Source of the DNA: Algoriphagus zhangzhouensis
Lineage (GTDB): Bacteria > Bacteroidota > Bacteroidia > Cytophagales > Cyclobacteriaceae
DNA: 64,000 nt
Assembly: GCF_900148515.1 (NCBI RefSeq)
Contig: NZ_FRXN01000003.1
Span: 538,757 to 602,756 of the forward strand
Reading direction: 5' to 3'
Shown here: positions 9,764 through 18,496 of the stretch, in pieces
How positions within the stretch are numbered: position 1 is the first letter of the stretch
Layout of the letters: the number at the start of each line of letters is the position of its first letter
Position numbers and translations under genes: made by a program
Notes under the pieces: model-generated
Databases searched by the model: none
Seen by the model: the letters and a program-made list of their open reading frames with translations, nothing else
Told to the model about the DNA's origin: nothing

Positions 9764-10891
9764 TTATTTCAAAGACTCTAAAATCATGGTAGCTGCTGTT
9801 TTCGAAGCTGAATTTTGGCCAATTTTTTCAGCGATCAAATCATAGCCTTGAAGCATTTGACCTTTGTAAATCTGATTTCCCAAAATCTGCATCAGTTCCT
9901 TTTCCAGATTAGCCACTGAAAAGTCATCTTGAATCAATTCCTTCACAACTTCCTGCTCAGCAATCAAATTCACCAAGGAAATAAAAGGCACTTTAATGAC
10001 TCTCTTTCCTATCATGTATGAAATGGATGAAGTCTTATAAACCACCACTTGAGGAACACGAAACAAGGCCGTTTCCAAAGTTGCTGTTCCCGAAGTCACC
10101 ACAGCAGCGGTAGCATGAGAAAGCAGATCATAGGTCTGATTGAAAACCACTTTGATACCTGCTTTTTTTGCTGGCTCATACAATTCCGAAGGCAAGCTTT
10201 CCACCCCCGCAATTACGAACTGAGCATTGGGAAATTTGGGAACCAATTCCACCATTTTGTCCAACATGGCTTCCAATTCCTGCTTTCTACTTCCTGGAAG
10301 TAATGCGATAATCGGAGCATAACTCAACTCGTTCTTTTGAAAGAAAAATGGATGCGGATTAAACTTTTTGATTTCATCCAATAAGGGATTCCCCACATAA
10401 TTGACCTGCATATCGAACTTTTGAAAAAATGCCGGCTCAAAAGGAAGAATGCTATAAATCTGGTCTGTAAAAGCTTTCAGTTTCAATGCCCGTTTTTGAT
10501 TCCAAGCCCAAACTTTTGGAGGAATATAATAGTGAACCGGGATTCCATTCTCTTTTGCAAAAGCTGCAATCTTCATATTGAAGCCTCCGTAATCGACTAG
10601 GATAAGGACATCTGGCTTCCATTGCAGAATGTCTTTTTTGACTAGGCTTAGATATTTTAGAACCTTTCGAAAACCGAAAACTACCTCAATAAAACCCATC
10701 AAAGCTACCTCAGCATAATCTACTGCCAGCTCCACTCCAGCTTCCTGAGAATAAGAGCCACCCATTCCTCTCAATTCAAGATTGGGATTTTGTTCTTTTA
10801 AGGCCAAAACCAGATTGGAGGCGTGAAGATCACCGGATCGCTCACCTGAAATGATGTAGATTTTTTTCTTCTTAATTACCACAGAGGTCAC
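9764..10891 (-). CDS. lpxB: Lipid-A-disaccharide synthase
   Basis: LpxB (GT19) joins UDP-2,3-diacylglucosamine and lipid X to form the lipid A disaccharide at the inner face of the inner membrane. The N-terminal block 'IYIISGERSGDLHASNLV' is diagnostic. Further conserved stretches are 'ELRGMGG', 'DVLILVDYGGFNMKIA', 'HYYIPPKVWAW' and 'ALLPGSRKQEL'. Its 375 residues fit the family. The start is uncertain: the longest frame begins with GTG at 10891, and a second GTG lies at 10882. Both fall inside the left copy of the inverted repeat that flanks the GxxExxY gene, so the first 3-6 codons come from repeat DNA. Conserved sequence starts only at about residue 11. Confidence 0.93.
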   Translation of the reverse strand: MTSVVIKKKKIYIISGERSGDLHASNLVLALKEQNPNLELRGMGGSYSQEAGVELAVDYAEVALMGFIEVVFGFRKVLKYLSLVKKDILQWKPDVLILVDYGGFNMKIAAFAKENGIPVHYYIPPKVWAWNQKRALKLKAFTDQIYSILPFEPAFFQKFDMQVNYVGNPLLDEIKKFNPHPFFFQKNELSYAPIIALLPGSRKQELEAMLDKMVELVPKFPNAQFVIAGVESLPSELYEPAKKAGIKVVFNQTYDLLSHATAAVVTSGTATLETALFRVPQVVVYKTSSISYMIGKRVIKVPFISLVNLIAEQEVVKELIQDDFSVANLEKELMQILGNQIYKGQMLQGYDLIAEKIGQNSASKTAATMILESLK

Positions 10892-10896
10892 AGAGG
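10878..10896. repeat. Left inverted repeat flanking the GxxExxY gene
   Basis: The 19-mer ACCACAGAGGTCACAGAGG recurs as an inverted copy at 11306-11324 with 17 of 19 bases identical. It is built of two CACAGAG units. It overlaps the 5' end of lpxB. Confidence 0.75.
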
Positions 10897-10905
10897 AATT
10901 TGAGA

Positions 10906-11277
10906 TTAATTTTTGACTCTTTTTAGACCATCAACTAGCCTTTGAACATTGAAATTGATAAGAAGTCCTGTCTTTTTTCCACTTAGTTTTAAATAGGTAA
11001 TCATTTGAGCCAAATGGATATCTTTTAGCTTCTTAACACTTTTCAACTCCAAGATAATTTGATTTTCAACAACAAGATCAAGTCTATAACCACATTCTAA
11101 CTGTAAACCATCAAATAAAACTGGTAAAGATTTTTCTTTCTCAACCTTTAACCCAATCTGAACTAACCTATGAAATAAACAAGACTGGTATGTGCTCTCT
11201 AATAATCCTGGACCAAGCCTTTTATGGACATAAATAGCTTCTCCAATAATTTTTTCAGTCAGATCGAAATCACTCAT
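10906..11277 (-). CDS. GxxExxY protein (PD-(D/E)XK nuclease-like fold)
   Basis: This 123-residue protein matches the GxxExxY family (PDDEXK_3). The naming motif is 'GPGLLESTY' (residues 22-30), and a nuclease-like core follows with Asp67 in 'YRLDLVV' and E77-L-K79 in 'IILELKSVKKL'. Function is unknown. The fold resembles restriction-type endonucleases, and the genes occur sporadically, often as solitary inserts. Here it sits between lpxB and queD inside a pair of inverted repeats (10878-10896 and 11306-11324), which suggests mobility as a unit. No transposase is present. The local sequence is more AT-rich by eye than the lpxB body. Confidence 0.88.
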   Translation of the reverse strand: MSDFDLTEKIIGEAIYVHKRLGPGLLESTYQSCLFHRLVQIGLKVEKEKSLPVLFDGLQLECGYRLDLVVENQIILELKSVKKLKDIHLAQMITYLKLSGKKTGLLINFNVQRLVDGLKRVKN

Positions 11278-11305
11278 TTTATAAATTAAAAAATTAAGTA
11301 ATTAA

Positions 11306-11324
11306 ACTCTGTGATCTCTGTGGT
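11306..11324. repeat. Right inverted repeat flanking the GxxExxY gene
   Basis: The reverse complement reads ACCACAGAGATCACAGAGT, differing from the left copy at two positions. The two copies enclose about 430 bp holding only the GxxExxY gene. Confidence 0.75.
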
Positions 11325-11344
11325 TTTATTTCTTGAATTTTAAA

Positions 11345-11764
11345 TCAATCACCGAAATACTCCACGAAATTCCTTGGAGTTTCATAGAGGGTCAGCTTGT
11401 AAAGGCCACCGTGAGGGGTGATTTTCTCAACCGCAGGCTGAAGAATTTTCCAGAATTCCATGATCAAGATTTCACAGCTGGCCATTTTGCCTTGCATAAA
11501 ATCCACGTCCATGTTCAGGTTTTTATGATCAACCTTATCGATCACCAAAGTTCTGATCAAAGTACTCAACTGCTTCAAATCAACCACAAATCCCGTTTCA
11601 GGGTCAGGAAGGCCTTTCACAGTTACGATCAACTCAAAGTTGTGACCATGCCAATTGACATTAGCGCAAGGGCCAAAAACTTCAAAGTTTTTCTCATCAG
11701 ACCAATTGGGATTCCAAAGCTTGTGAGCAGCATTGAAATGTTCTTTTCGACAAACGTAAATCAT
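11345..11764 (-). CDS. queD: 6-carboxytetrahydropterin synthase (QueD)
   Basis: QueD converts 7,8-dihydroneopterin triphosphate to 6-carboxytetrahydropterin in queuosine biosynthesis. I chose the ATG at 11764 (MIYVCRKEHF) over a TTG at 11794 because the fold begins here and an AAGAAG precedes the ATG. Zinc ligands are His14 ('FNAAH') and the two His of 'HGHNF' (39, 41). The catalytic Cys is Cys33 in 'FGPCANVN'. 'VDHKNLN' and the C-terminal 'LYETPRNFVEYFG' carry the remaining active-site Asp/His and substrate-binding Glu. Length is 139 residues. queE lies 12 kb away in the same window, so the pathway genes are dispersed. Confidence 0.93.
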   Translation of the reverse strand: MIYVCRKEHFNAAHKLWNPNWSDEKNFEVFGPCANVNWHGHNFELIVTVKGLPDPETGFVVDLKQLSTLIRTLVIDKVDHKNLNMDVDFMQGKMASCEILIMEFWKILQPAVEKITPHGGLYKLTLYETPRNFVEYFGD

Positions 11765-11839
11765 CTTCTTGAAATTCGCTGCAAAGTTAGGCAAAAGAAA
11801 AGATATAGGAAATTAACTTGACCTCATTCATCCTTATAC

Positions 11840-11880
11840 CAAAAGCAAAAGCCCATCTCTCAAGATGGGCTTTCATTCAT
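11840..11880 (-). terminator. Terminator downstream of the subtilase operon (possibly bidirectional)
   Basis: An 11-bp perfect stem AAAGCCCATCT/AGATGGGCTTT (11848-11858, 11863-11873) has a 4-nt loop and T-rich sequence on the minus-strand side. It lies just after the stop of the 11892-12590 gene. Confidence 0.75.
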
Positions 11881-11891
11881 ATTCATAGAAA

Positions 11892-12590
11892 TTATGCTTC
11901 ATTCAACTTCTGAAAGAAAATCACCAAATGATCTTCTCGGCTTAAATCAAGCTTTCCTTCTTTAACGATTTCCTTAGCTTTATCTTGATCTTTATCTTTT
12001 AGAGACTTGATAATATTATTGGTTTTGTTCCTCACAGTGGAAACATTTCCATCGCTGTCTACCAGATAATACGACTCTTCAAACACAAACATTCTTCCGG
12101 CAGTCGGTGCATATGAATTCTTCGGTGGTGTTACAAGATCTGAATAGAACTTTCTCACCAAAGTATAGCCTCCACCTTCAGCCAACACATTGACAAAATC
12201 CTTCTCTCCGACTCCTTTGATCATGGTATAGCCTTTTTTGAAAAGCAAATTTGTCAACATACCTGGAGTACCGGTTGCGATTAAGATTGACGGTCTTTCG
12301 AGCATTGCATATTCTACATAATCTTTATTCAAATAGATCTTGTTTCCAGCTTCATTGATTACCTCGAATTCATTGTCATAAATATTGAATCTGTAGGCTA
12401 CTTTCTCCTTCAATCCGGCGTTTGTTGTTCCAAAATCAGCACGGGCCCAATCTTCAAATAAGTAAGGCGATCCCTCTACCCCTTCGTAAGCAGTCAATCT
12501 TGCGGGTGCTCCGTTCAAGGATATGTTCGATATTTGAGCAAATCCTACATTAGAAATCAGAATCGCAACTGCTACTAATAGCTTTCTCAT
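11892..12590 (-). CDS. Secreted protein of unknown function, coupled to the subtilase
   Basis: I do not recognise a family. This 232-residue protein has a signal peptide (residues 1-19, ending GFAQ) and no membrane segment after it. The C-terminal 45 residues are Lys/Asp/Glu-rich and helical ('IIKSLKDKDQDKAKEIVKEG'). The middle is mixed beta with a stretch reading like an FG/DUF-type fold. The ATG overlaps the subtilase stop as ATGA, so translation is probably coupled and the product made in proportion with the protease. A periplasmic partner, chaperone or inhibitor of the protease is conceivable, but nothing in the sequence proves it. A terminator follows. Confidence 0.8.
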   Translation of the reverse strand: MRKLLVAVAILISNVGFAQISNISLNGAPARLTAYEGVEGSPYLFEDWARADFGTTNAGLKEKVAYRFNIYDNEFEVINEAGNKIYLNKDYVEYAMLERPSILIATGTPGMLTNLLFKKGYTMIKGVGEKDFVNVLAEGGGYTLVRKFYSDLVTPPKNSYAPTAGRMFVFEESYYLVDSDGNVSTVRNKTNNIIKSLKDKDQDKAKEIVKEGKLDLSREDHLVIFFQKLNEA

Positions 12591-15500
12591 TGTTTAAGTA
12601 CTTTTTTGTGTAAGGTTAAATTGTTGGTTTTTATTCTTAGTATATAAAGTCCCCGGTTTATCGGAAGGCTCATTTTCAAATCCAGTCTCTCTGAATTTTT
12701 ACCTACTTCTGTAAGGCTCATCACTTTACCAGAAAGGTCAATAATTGAAAATTCAATTGGCCCCAAATATTCGTTGTTTACAGTAATATTGATTTGATCA
12801 TCTGAAGGAATTGGTCCGACGAAAATTCCAAATCGGCTCAATTCCACTTCTTGATCAGGAATAGCAGAAATCACAACAGGTTCTGATACTCTATTACAAG
12901 CTTCCGAGAAAATGGCAACTTGGTAGGATCCATCATTGGTAGCAGAAAAGGATCGTGTTGTTGCTCCAGCAATCTTTTCACCATTCAAATACCATTGATA
13001 TGAGTCTCCTGGTTGCTGGGAAGTCAATGTCGTTCCATTGGCAACAATGATAGGCTGAGTCAAGGAATTATCTGCAACTACAACTTCTTGGGTATAAGAA
13101 GTGGAGCCACTTTGATTGATGACCGTAAGTTCCACATTATAGGTCCCTGGACTTCCGAATACAAAGAATGGATTCTCCAAAGTAGAAGATCCCAACCCCG
13201 CAAAGTCCCAAGAATAAGATGTAATTTCTCCTTCACTGAGGTTTTCAAAATCTACTGCGGCACCTACGCAAGTATAGGATACATCAAAATTGGCAAATAA
13301 GACAGCATCACATTCCTGGCTCAACCACCCAGATGAATTGGTGATAGTTGCACCAGTTCCAAGATTCACTATGGCATCACCTTGGAGGTCTACATTTGAA
13401 ATATTTAGATTCTCAAAGCAATACTTTCTGTAAATATCATGGATTACAGTCCCTTTGGATCCAGCAATTATTTGGGATCCATTACTGGAAGTGGCACTTG
13501 AAGTTATTTCCTGATTGACGGTTATTTTACCTGTCGAGCCCAAATTCAATGTTGCGCCAACTCCTAAACTCAACGAATTCACTGAAATAGCCGCAACACC
13601 CAAGTTCATCCTAGCTTGTTCTATTTTCAAATTCTTAAATCCATCTGTCAACACAGACAAAGTTCCTGAAGAAATCGATAATGCATTAATTTCTGAATCG
13701 GAAGAATTTGAGAAATCACCAGTCTCTCCATCAAAAATCAGTTCAAAGTCATCTTTCAATTCGGCTCCAGATTTTGAATTGAAATCAGTCATAAATGCAA
13801 GTGATTCAAAATTCCCTATGAGGGTCGCATTACTGTTTAAAGTAAATGACTGAGATTTCACATCTGACAATTCAATATCTAAAACAGCATTGTCAACAAG
13901 CACATCTCCCAGCACATCTGCGGAGATTAGTTTCCATTCTCCTGAATTGAAAAGCAGCCTTACTTCATCAAAAGTCGTCTGACCCAATTCGACTAATTGG
14001 CTGTTGCTTCCAGAATTTTCAAAAATGATCCTACCATTTGAAATCTGAGTAACCTGATTGTTTACTCTAAATCCATTATAAACCTTGATATCTTTTCCAT
14101 TGAGATTTAATGCTACTGTTTGATCTCCAAACAAATTCACACTAAAGGCACTAGCATTGGCAGAAAAAGAAATTTCAGGGCTCCCGTCTCCATCAAAGAC
14201 AACTCTTGTAGATTCGCCTGGAACTTTGCCCGCTGAAGATCCTCCAGAAGTCAATGACCAATTGGCCGCTGAATTCCAACTTCCTGATTCCCCTCCTATC
14301 CAATACAAAGTTTCATCTGCCCCATCTAATACCCCTGCAGTAAAGACGATAGAATATTGCTGAACATCAAATTTCAAATCCCCTTTATGAGAGACTTGAA
14401 TTGTATATTTCTTGGCAGATGGGCTAGGGATCCAAACTTGCTCTACATTATCTCTAAAATTATCCTTGGTTCGATCCCCTCTAGCACCTGCCAATTGAGC
14501 AGGGTTTAATGTCCAAGGAAAATACTCCTTCCCGTCTTCATCAAAGATTCTTAAATCAAGATCATTGACTAGCATCAAATCCGTTGGATTCAATGAAGCT
14601 GCAGTAGGGGTTCCTGCTGGATCAGTCCATGCGATTGTGGCTTTAATCGGAGTTACACCATCTGAAACGAACTCAAATTCCTGAACCTCATCATTTCCCA
14701 AAATTTCTTCTCTGATAAATGAGGAACTTCCATCTTCGTTCAAAATGATTTTTGCGGCAGCTGCAACATCTAATAGCCCCCAGCCATACATATAATCTGG
14801 TCCTGCAGCTGGTCCAGCTTCTTTTGCTGTTTGGATTGCCAAGGCTTTCAAAGCTGAGGAAAGCATAAACCTGCCGGAATTTCTCTCAGCATATAATTGC
14901 TGAAGCAAAAACAGTGATCCAGTAGCGTTTGGTGCAGCCATGGAAGTACCACTTTGACTTGCATATCCATCCGCTCCAGTACTAGTAATTGATGAGCTAA
15001 AAACTCCAACTCCCATTGCCACCAAATCTGGCTTAATTCTTCCATCATCAGTTGGCCCCCAAGCGGAAAAAGTACTCATTTTCACATCCGAAGCCTGCGT
15101 ATAATCAATCACCTTTTCTACAGCACCAATTGTAATATTATTCTTGGCAACACCTTCTGGTCCTATCGTATCCTCAGGTCCATCGGGGTCTCTAGTGCCA
15201 TCTCCAGTATCATTTCGATCATTTCCTGCTGACCAAACAACACTGTAATAGGGTTTTGTAAACAGTAATTCATCTATAGACTGGCTTTTAGTTGAATAAA
15301 AGCCAAACCGATAATCCTTATTTTCATCAACAGAGGGATTTCCTACCCATTCCCAGCCACTTTCGGTATTTCTCCAGCCCAAAACAACCCCATATGAATG
15401 ATTCGAAATCAGCATCCCATTAGATTTGGTTTCCGGATCATAGGCATTGGCATTCATTTTAGAAATATCAGACTCCCAATTGAATGACCAGCCTGTAGAT

Positions 15501-16033
15501 TCATAAGCCATCCCCTTAGCCTGTGGATTGATTCCTGCTGCTAAAATAGTACCTGTCACGTGTGTCGCATGGGTGCTTAATTCTTCGGTAGAACCATCTA
15601 CCTGAGTCAATCTACTTTGAAACTCAACATGATCGGGTTTAGGGCGGGTTTGGTCAAAAATCCCAACAGTAAAACCTTTTCCAGTCAAATTAAGTCCCAA
15701 GGAACCACCTGGTTGCAATTGATCCGCACCAGTCGTTTTGGCAGCATTTAAGTTATGCGGGGCGTAAACCACAGGAAAACCACTTTGATCCAAATATTGA
15801 ACTTTGGAAGTATGCCCATCTTCAAGGGGGAATAGCCCTTGAGAATTCAAAAAATGATAGGAAGATCTATCCAATCCAACAGGTGGTCTCAGAAGATCTA
15901 AATGTCTTTGTAGATCTGATTTTACTTGTTCTCTAGCCGCTCTAAGCAAATTTTGCTTTGAGTCCTGGGCATTTGCGACCAAAGAGAACAAGAATACAAA
16001 TAGAGTAAGCAGTAATCTCATAGTTTGCCTCAT
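12587..16033 (-). CDS. Subtilisin-like (S8) serine protease with PKD domain and T9SS type A sorting domain
   Basis: This is a 1148-residue exoprotease. The first Met (16033) or Met5 (16021) could start; the signal peptide ends near ANAQ. The catalytic domain (about 105-440) has Asp127 ('VGIFDQT'), His155 ('STHATHVTG'), oxyanion Asn271 ('WSAGNDRND') and Ser364 ('SGTSMAAP'). A beta-sandwich pro-protein-convertase-like region follows (about 445-570), then a beta-rich repetitive region (about 575-900), a PKD domain ('YSWDFAGLGSS...GTYNVELTV', about 930-990), an Ig-like segment and the C-terminal T9SS type A domain (about 1065-1148, 'GLYILRIKTNN'). It is therefore exported by Sec, moved through T9SS and attached to the surface or released. 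It degrades protein substrates. Confidence 0.95.
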   Translation of the reverse strand: MRQTMRLLLTLFVFLFSLVANAQDSKQNLLRAAREQVKSDLQRHLDLLRPPVGLDRSSYHFLNSQGLFPLEDGHTSKVQYLDQSGFPVVYAPHNLNAAKTTGADQLQPGGSLGLNLTGKGFTVGIFDQTRPKPDHVEFQSRLTQVDGSTEELSTHATHVTGTILAAGINPQAKGMAYESTGWSFNWESDISKMNANAYDPETKSNGMLISNHSYGVVLGWRNTESGWEWVGNPSVDENKDYRFGFYSTKSQSIDELLFTKPYYSVVWSAGNDRNDTGDGTRDPDGPEDTIGPEGVAKNNITIGAVEKVIDYTQASDVKMSTFSAWGPTDDGRIKPDLVAMGVGVFSSSITSTGADGYASQSGTSMAAPNATGSLFLLQQLYAERNSGRFMLSSALKALAIQTAKEAGPAAGPDYMYGWGLLDVAAAAKIILNEDGSSSFIREEILGNDEVQEFEFVSDGVTPIKATIAWTDPAGTPTAASLNPTDLMLVNDLDLRIFDEDGKEYFPWTLNPAQLAGARGDRTKDNFRDNVEQVWIPSPSAKKYTIQVSHKGDLKFDVQQYSIVFTAGVLDGADETLYWIGGESGSWNSAANWSLTSGGSSAGKVPGESTRVVFDGDGSPEISFSANASAFSVNLFGDQTVALNLNGKDIKVYNGFRVNNQVTQISNGRIIFENSGSNSQLVELGQTTFDEVRLLFNSGEWKLISADVLGDVLVDNAVLDIELSDVKSQSFTLNSNATLIGNFESLAFMTDFNSKSGAELKDDFELIFDGETGDFSNSSDSEINALSISSGTLSVLTDGFKNLKIEQARMNLGVAAISVNSLSLGVGATLNLGSTGKITVNQEITSSATSSNGSQIIAGSKGTVIHDIYRKYCFENLNISNVDLQGDAIVNLGTGATITNSSGWLSQECDAVLFANFDVSYTCVGAAVDFENLSEGEITSYSWDFAGLGSSTLENPFFVFGSPGTYNVELTVINQSGSTSYTQEVVVADNSLTQPIIVANGTTLTSQQPGDSYQWYLNGEKIAGATTRSFSATNDGSYQVAIFSEACNRVSEPVVISAIPDQEVELSRFGIFVGPIPSDDQINITVNNEYLGPIEFSIIDLSGKVMSLTEVGKNSERLDLKMSLPINRGLYILRIKTNNLTLHKKVLKQ

Positions 16034-16150
16034 AATAACAACAAACTGCTAATCAGCGGAATGGGTTTATATTTTTTAACATGAAAATCATCAAAAGCGG
16101 TTCAATTTAAATCAATTAGATCTCTATCCCCACTATTTAAAAAATTAAAT

Positions 16151-16178
16151 AAAAAAGGAGGGAATCCCCTCCTTTTTT
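16151..16178 (-). terminator. Terminator after the SusC/SusD/lipoprotein operon
   Basis: A 12-bp perfect stem AAAAAAGGAGGG/CCCTCCTTTTTT with a 4-nt loop lies 20 bp past the lipoprotein stop. On the minus strand the 3' arm ends in a T run. It separates the Sus-type operon from the downstream subtilase gene. Confidence 0.8.
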
Positions 16179-16197
16179 ACATACATCAATCAATACC

Positions 16198-17040
16198 TTA
16201 ATTTTTAACCAAGGTAGTTTTTCCATTAATAGAGTTGTTTGGATCACTCCAATACAACACCAATGTATTTGTATCAGGATCAAATGAACCTTCTAGCGGC
16301 TCAACACTAGGCGCAGAGATATTGAATTCTCTTTGACCTGGTCTCAAGAACGTCAATACATTACAGTTGTCACCATAAATAGCCTGCTGAGTAGTACCGT
16401 ATCCAAATGCAGCATAAAGACCTGCAGAAATATCAGATACAACGTACTCTCCAACTGCACCATCAACTGGTTCTACTGTAACTTGAGCGGTGAAAGTTCC
16501 AAAACGAGATTCACTAGTTGCAGTCCAAGTATCTGAAGCTGCTGAAATATTAGACTCGCAGATCACTGAAATATTCAATGACAAAGCAGCATAATTGGTA
16601 GAAACCGTAGCACCAGTCGCTGAATCGATAGTCATTTCCAAAACTGGAGCTTCAGAAGGATCAATATTTCCAGTTAATACAGTCACTGGGAAAGTAGCAA
16701 CCCACTCCCCTGCAGGAATAGTCACTGTAGTTCCAGTAAAATCAACATGAACTCCCTGAACTGCAGTTGAGCTTTCAGTGTCTACTCCAATCGTCACAGA
16801 AATTGGTGAAGACGCATTTGAAGAAACTCTGTTTACTTGGATTTCAACCACATCAGTTTGAGTAGCATTTCTTCTAACCTGAGTCGTAGTCAATCCATTT
16901 GGCAAGTTTGCATCCTGGAATTCGACTTGATTTCCATCGTAGAAGGTATCAGTTCCCGGATCATCAAAACATGCTGTAGCTGTTAGTACCGTAAATAGTA
17001 CTGCTACAAAGGAATATATCTTATTTATTTTCATTTTCAT
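16198..17040 (-). CDS. Surface lipoprotein of a SusCD locus (Calx-beta-like domain)
   Basis: The 280-residue protein has a lipoprotein signal with Cys24 in 'LTATAC', followed by acidic FDD, a surface-export-like context in Bacteroidota. Residues about 35-160 look like a Calx-beta or Ig-type sandwich ('VTIPAGEWVATFPVTV'). The C-terminal half is a second beta domain with 'AAFGYG' and a terminal 'TLVLYWSDPNNSINGKT' strand set. It lies 8 bp after SusD in the same operon, the position usually held by a SusE/F-like accessory ligand-binding lipoprotein. Ligand unknown. Confidence 0.8.
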   Translation of the reverse strand: MKMKINKIYSFVAVLFTVLTATACFDDPGTDTFYDGNQVEFQDANLPNGLTTTQVRRNATQTDVVEIQVNRVSSNASSPISVTIGVDTESSTAVQGVHVDFTGTTVTIPAGEWVATFPVTVLTGNIDPSEAPVLEMTIDSATGATVSTNYAALSLNISVICESNISAASDTWTATSESRFGTFTAQVTVEPVDGAVGEYVVSDISAGLYAAFGYGTTQQAIYGDNCNVLTFLRPGQREFNISAPSVEPLEGSFDPDTNTLVLYWSDPNNSINGKTTLVKN

Positions 17041-17048
17041 TTCCGGTT

Positions 17049-18485
17049 TTAGTTATAACCTGGGTTGTTTTCCAAACCTTCGTTCAAAGTCAATTGATCC
17101 TGAGGAATCGGAGCAAGTAGTCTGTAATCAGAATAAGGAACAGTCTCAAAGCTACCAGCTTTAGAAATGTCCATTCCGTTTCTCTTCAAGTCAAACCATC
17201 TATGACCTTCCAAAGCAAACTCAACTCTTCTTTCATTCATTACCAAATCGAACAAATCACTTCCAGTAACACTAGCTTCAACAGCTGCCAATCCTCTTTT
17301 AGATCTCAAAGCCGTCAAATCCGCTCTTGCGCCTGTTTCATCACCTGTTCTATATCTTGCTTCAGCTCTGATCAAATACAATTCAGCAGCTCTGATGATA
17401 GGAAGATTTTCCAAGAAATCTCCTTTGGCACCCAACCACTTATTTGATCTATAAACAGTACCATCAGCACCAGAACGAGTAGTTTCTGTCCAAGTATCCA
17501 ATCTCACATCCCCTTCTTCATAAGAAGCCAATAGCTCATCAGAAGCAGTTAAGATAAACTGAGCACTTGCAAAAACATTTGCAGAAAGTGAACAAACGGA
17601 GTTGTTTACACCATCTACTGTAGACCAGTCATTTGATCTGATTTCGATTTCAAATAGAGATTCAGGGTTAGGGAAAGTAGAGAAACCTGCAACATAATCT
17701 GCAGCATCAGCCAAACCAGTTCCATCACTACCTAAACCAAAGGTAGACATCGCCTGAGTTGCCATGGAAGCCGCTTCAGCATATTTTCCCTCGTACAAAT
17801 AAACTCTGGCAAGTAATGCCTCAGCAGAACCTTTAGAAGCTCTGTAAACACCAGAACCTCCCAAAGTCGCTGTAGGAAGCAAACCAATTGCTGTAGTCAA
17901 ATCTGACTCCATCAAATCATATACTTCTCTATTTGTAGCTCTTGTTCTGAAATCAGCATCAGAGAATCCTAAGGTTGGAGTTGTACGGATGATTACAGAT
18001 TTGTCCCATCCATTCACTTCTTTACCAGGTTCATATCCATAAACTCTAGCCAAATCGAAATAGAATAAGGCTCTAAGGAAATAAGCTTCACCTTTTACAA
18101 TATTTCTAGTGGCATCATCTCCTTCCACACCATCAACTCCATCAAGGATGATGTTTGCTTCATTGATTCCGCCAAAGTGACCTGTTCCCCAAAGTCCAAT
18201 ATGAGCTCTGTCAGCATTTGCCTCCTGTCCGATGTAACGACCAGTGTTGGCAATAATTTTCAAGTTATCAGCCATAATTTCCGGAGCAATCATCAATTGC
18301 TGACCGTAATTATTGAAACCTCTTGCGCGACCATAAATGGTGAACAAAAGCGATTGATATCCATCTACATCTGCAAAAGCAGACTCTGGTGTAAGACTTT
18401 GTCTTGGTTCTGTATCCAAAAGATCAGAGCAAGATCCCAAAGCCAAAGCACTACCTAATGTTAGGATTTGTATATACTTTTTCAT
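17049..18485 (-). CDS. SusD/RagB family outer-membrane nutrient-binding lipoprotein
   Basis: This 478-residue SusD homologue has Cys19 in 'LALGSCSDLLD'. Family features include 'LDTEPRQSLTPESAF', the TPR-like helices ('GEAYFLRALFYFDLARVYG', 'EALLARVYLYEGKYAEAA') and the C-terminal 'NERRVEFALEGHRWFDLKR' block with terminal 'NPGYN'. SusD proteins cap the SusC barrel and capture oligosaccharides or peptides. It lies 11 bp downstream of SusC. The adjoining protease points to a peptide rather than glycan ligand, but that is inference. Confidence 0.95.
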   Translation of the reverse strand: MKKYIQILTLGSALALGSCSDLLDTEPRQSLTPESAFADVDGYQSLLFTIYGRARGFNNYGQQLMIAPEIMADNLKIIANTGRYIGQEANADRAHIGLWGTGHFGGINEANIILDGVDGVEGDDATRNIVKGEAYFLRALFYFDLARVYGYEPGKEVNGWDKSVIIRTTPTLGFSDADFRTRATNREVYDLMESDLTTAIGLLPTATLGGSGVYRASKGSAEALLARVYLYEGKYAEAASMATQAMSTFGLGSDGTGLADAADYVAGFSTFPNPESLFEIEIRSNDWSTVDGVNNSVCSLSANVFASAQFILTASDELLASYEEGDVRLDTWTETTRSGADGTVYRSNKWLGAKGDFLENLPIIRAAELYLIRAEARYRTGDETGARADLTALRSKRGLAAVEASVTGSDLFDLVMNERRVEFALEGHRWFDLKRNGMDISKAGSFETVPYSDYRLLAPIPQDQLTLNEGLENNPGYN

Positions 18486-18496
18486 TCTGTCCTTAA

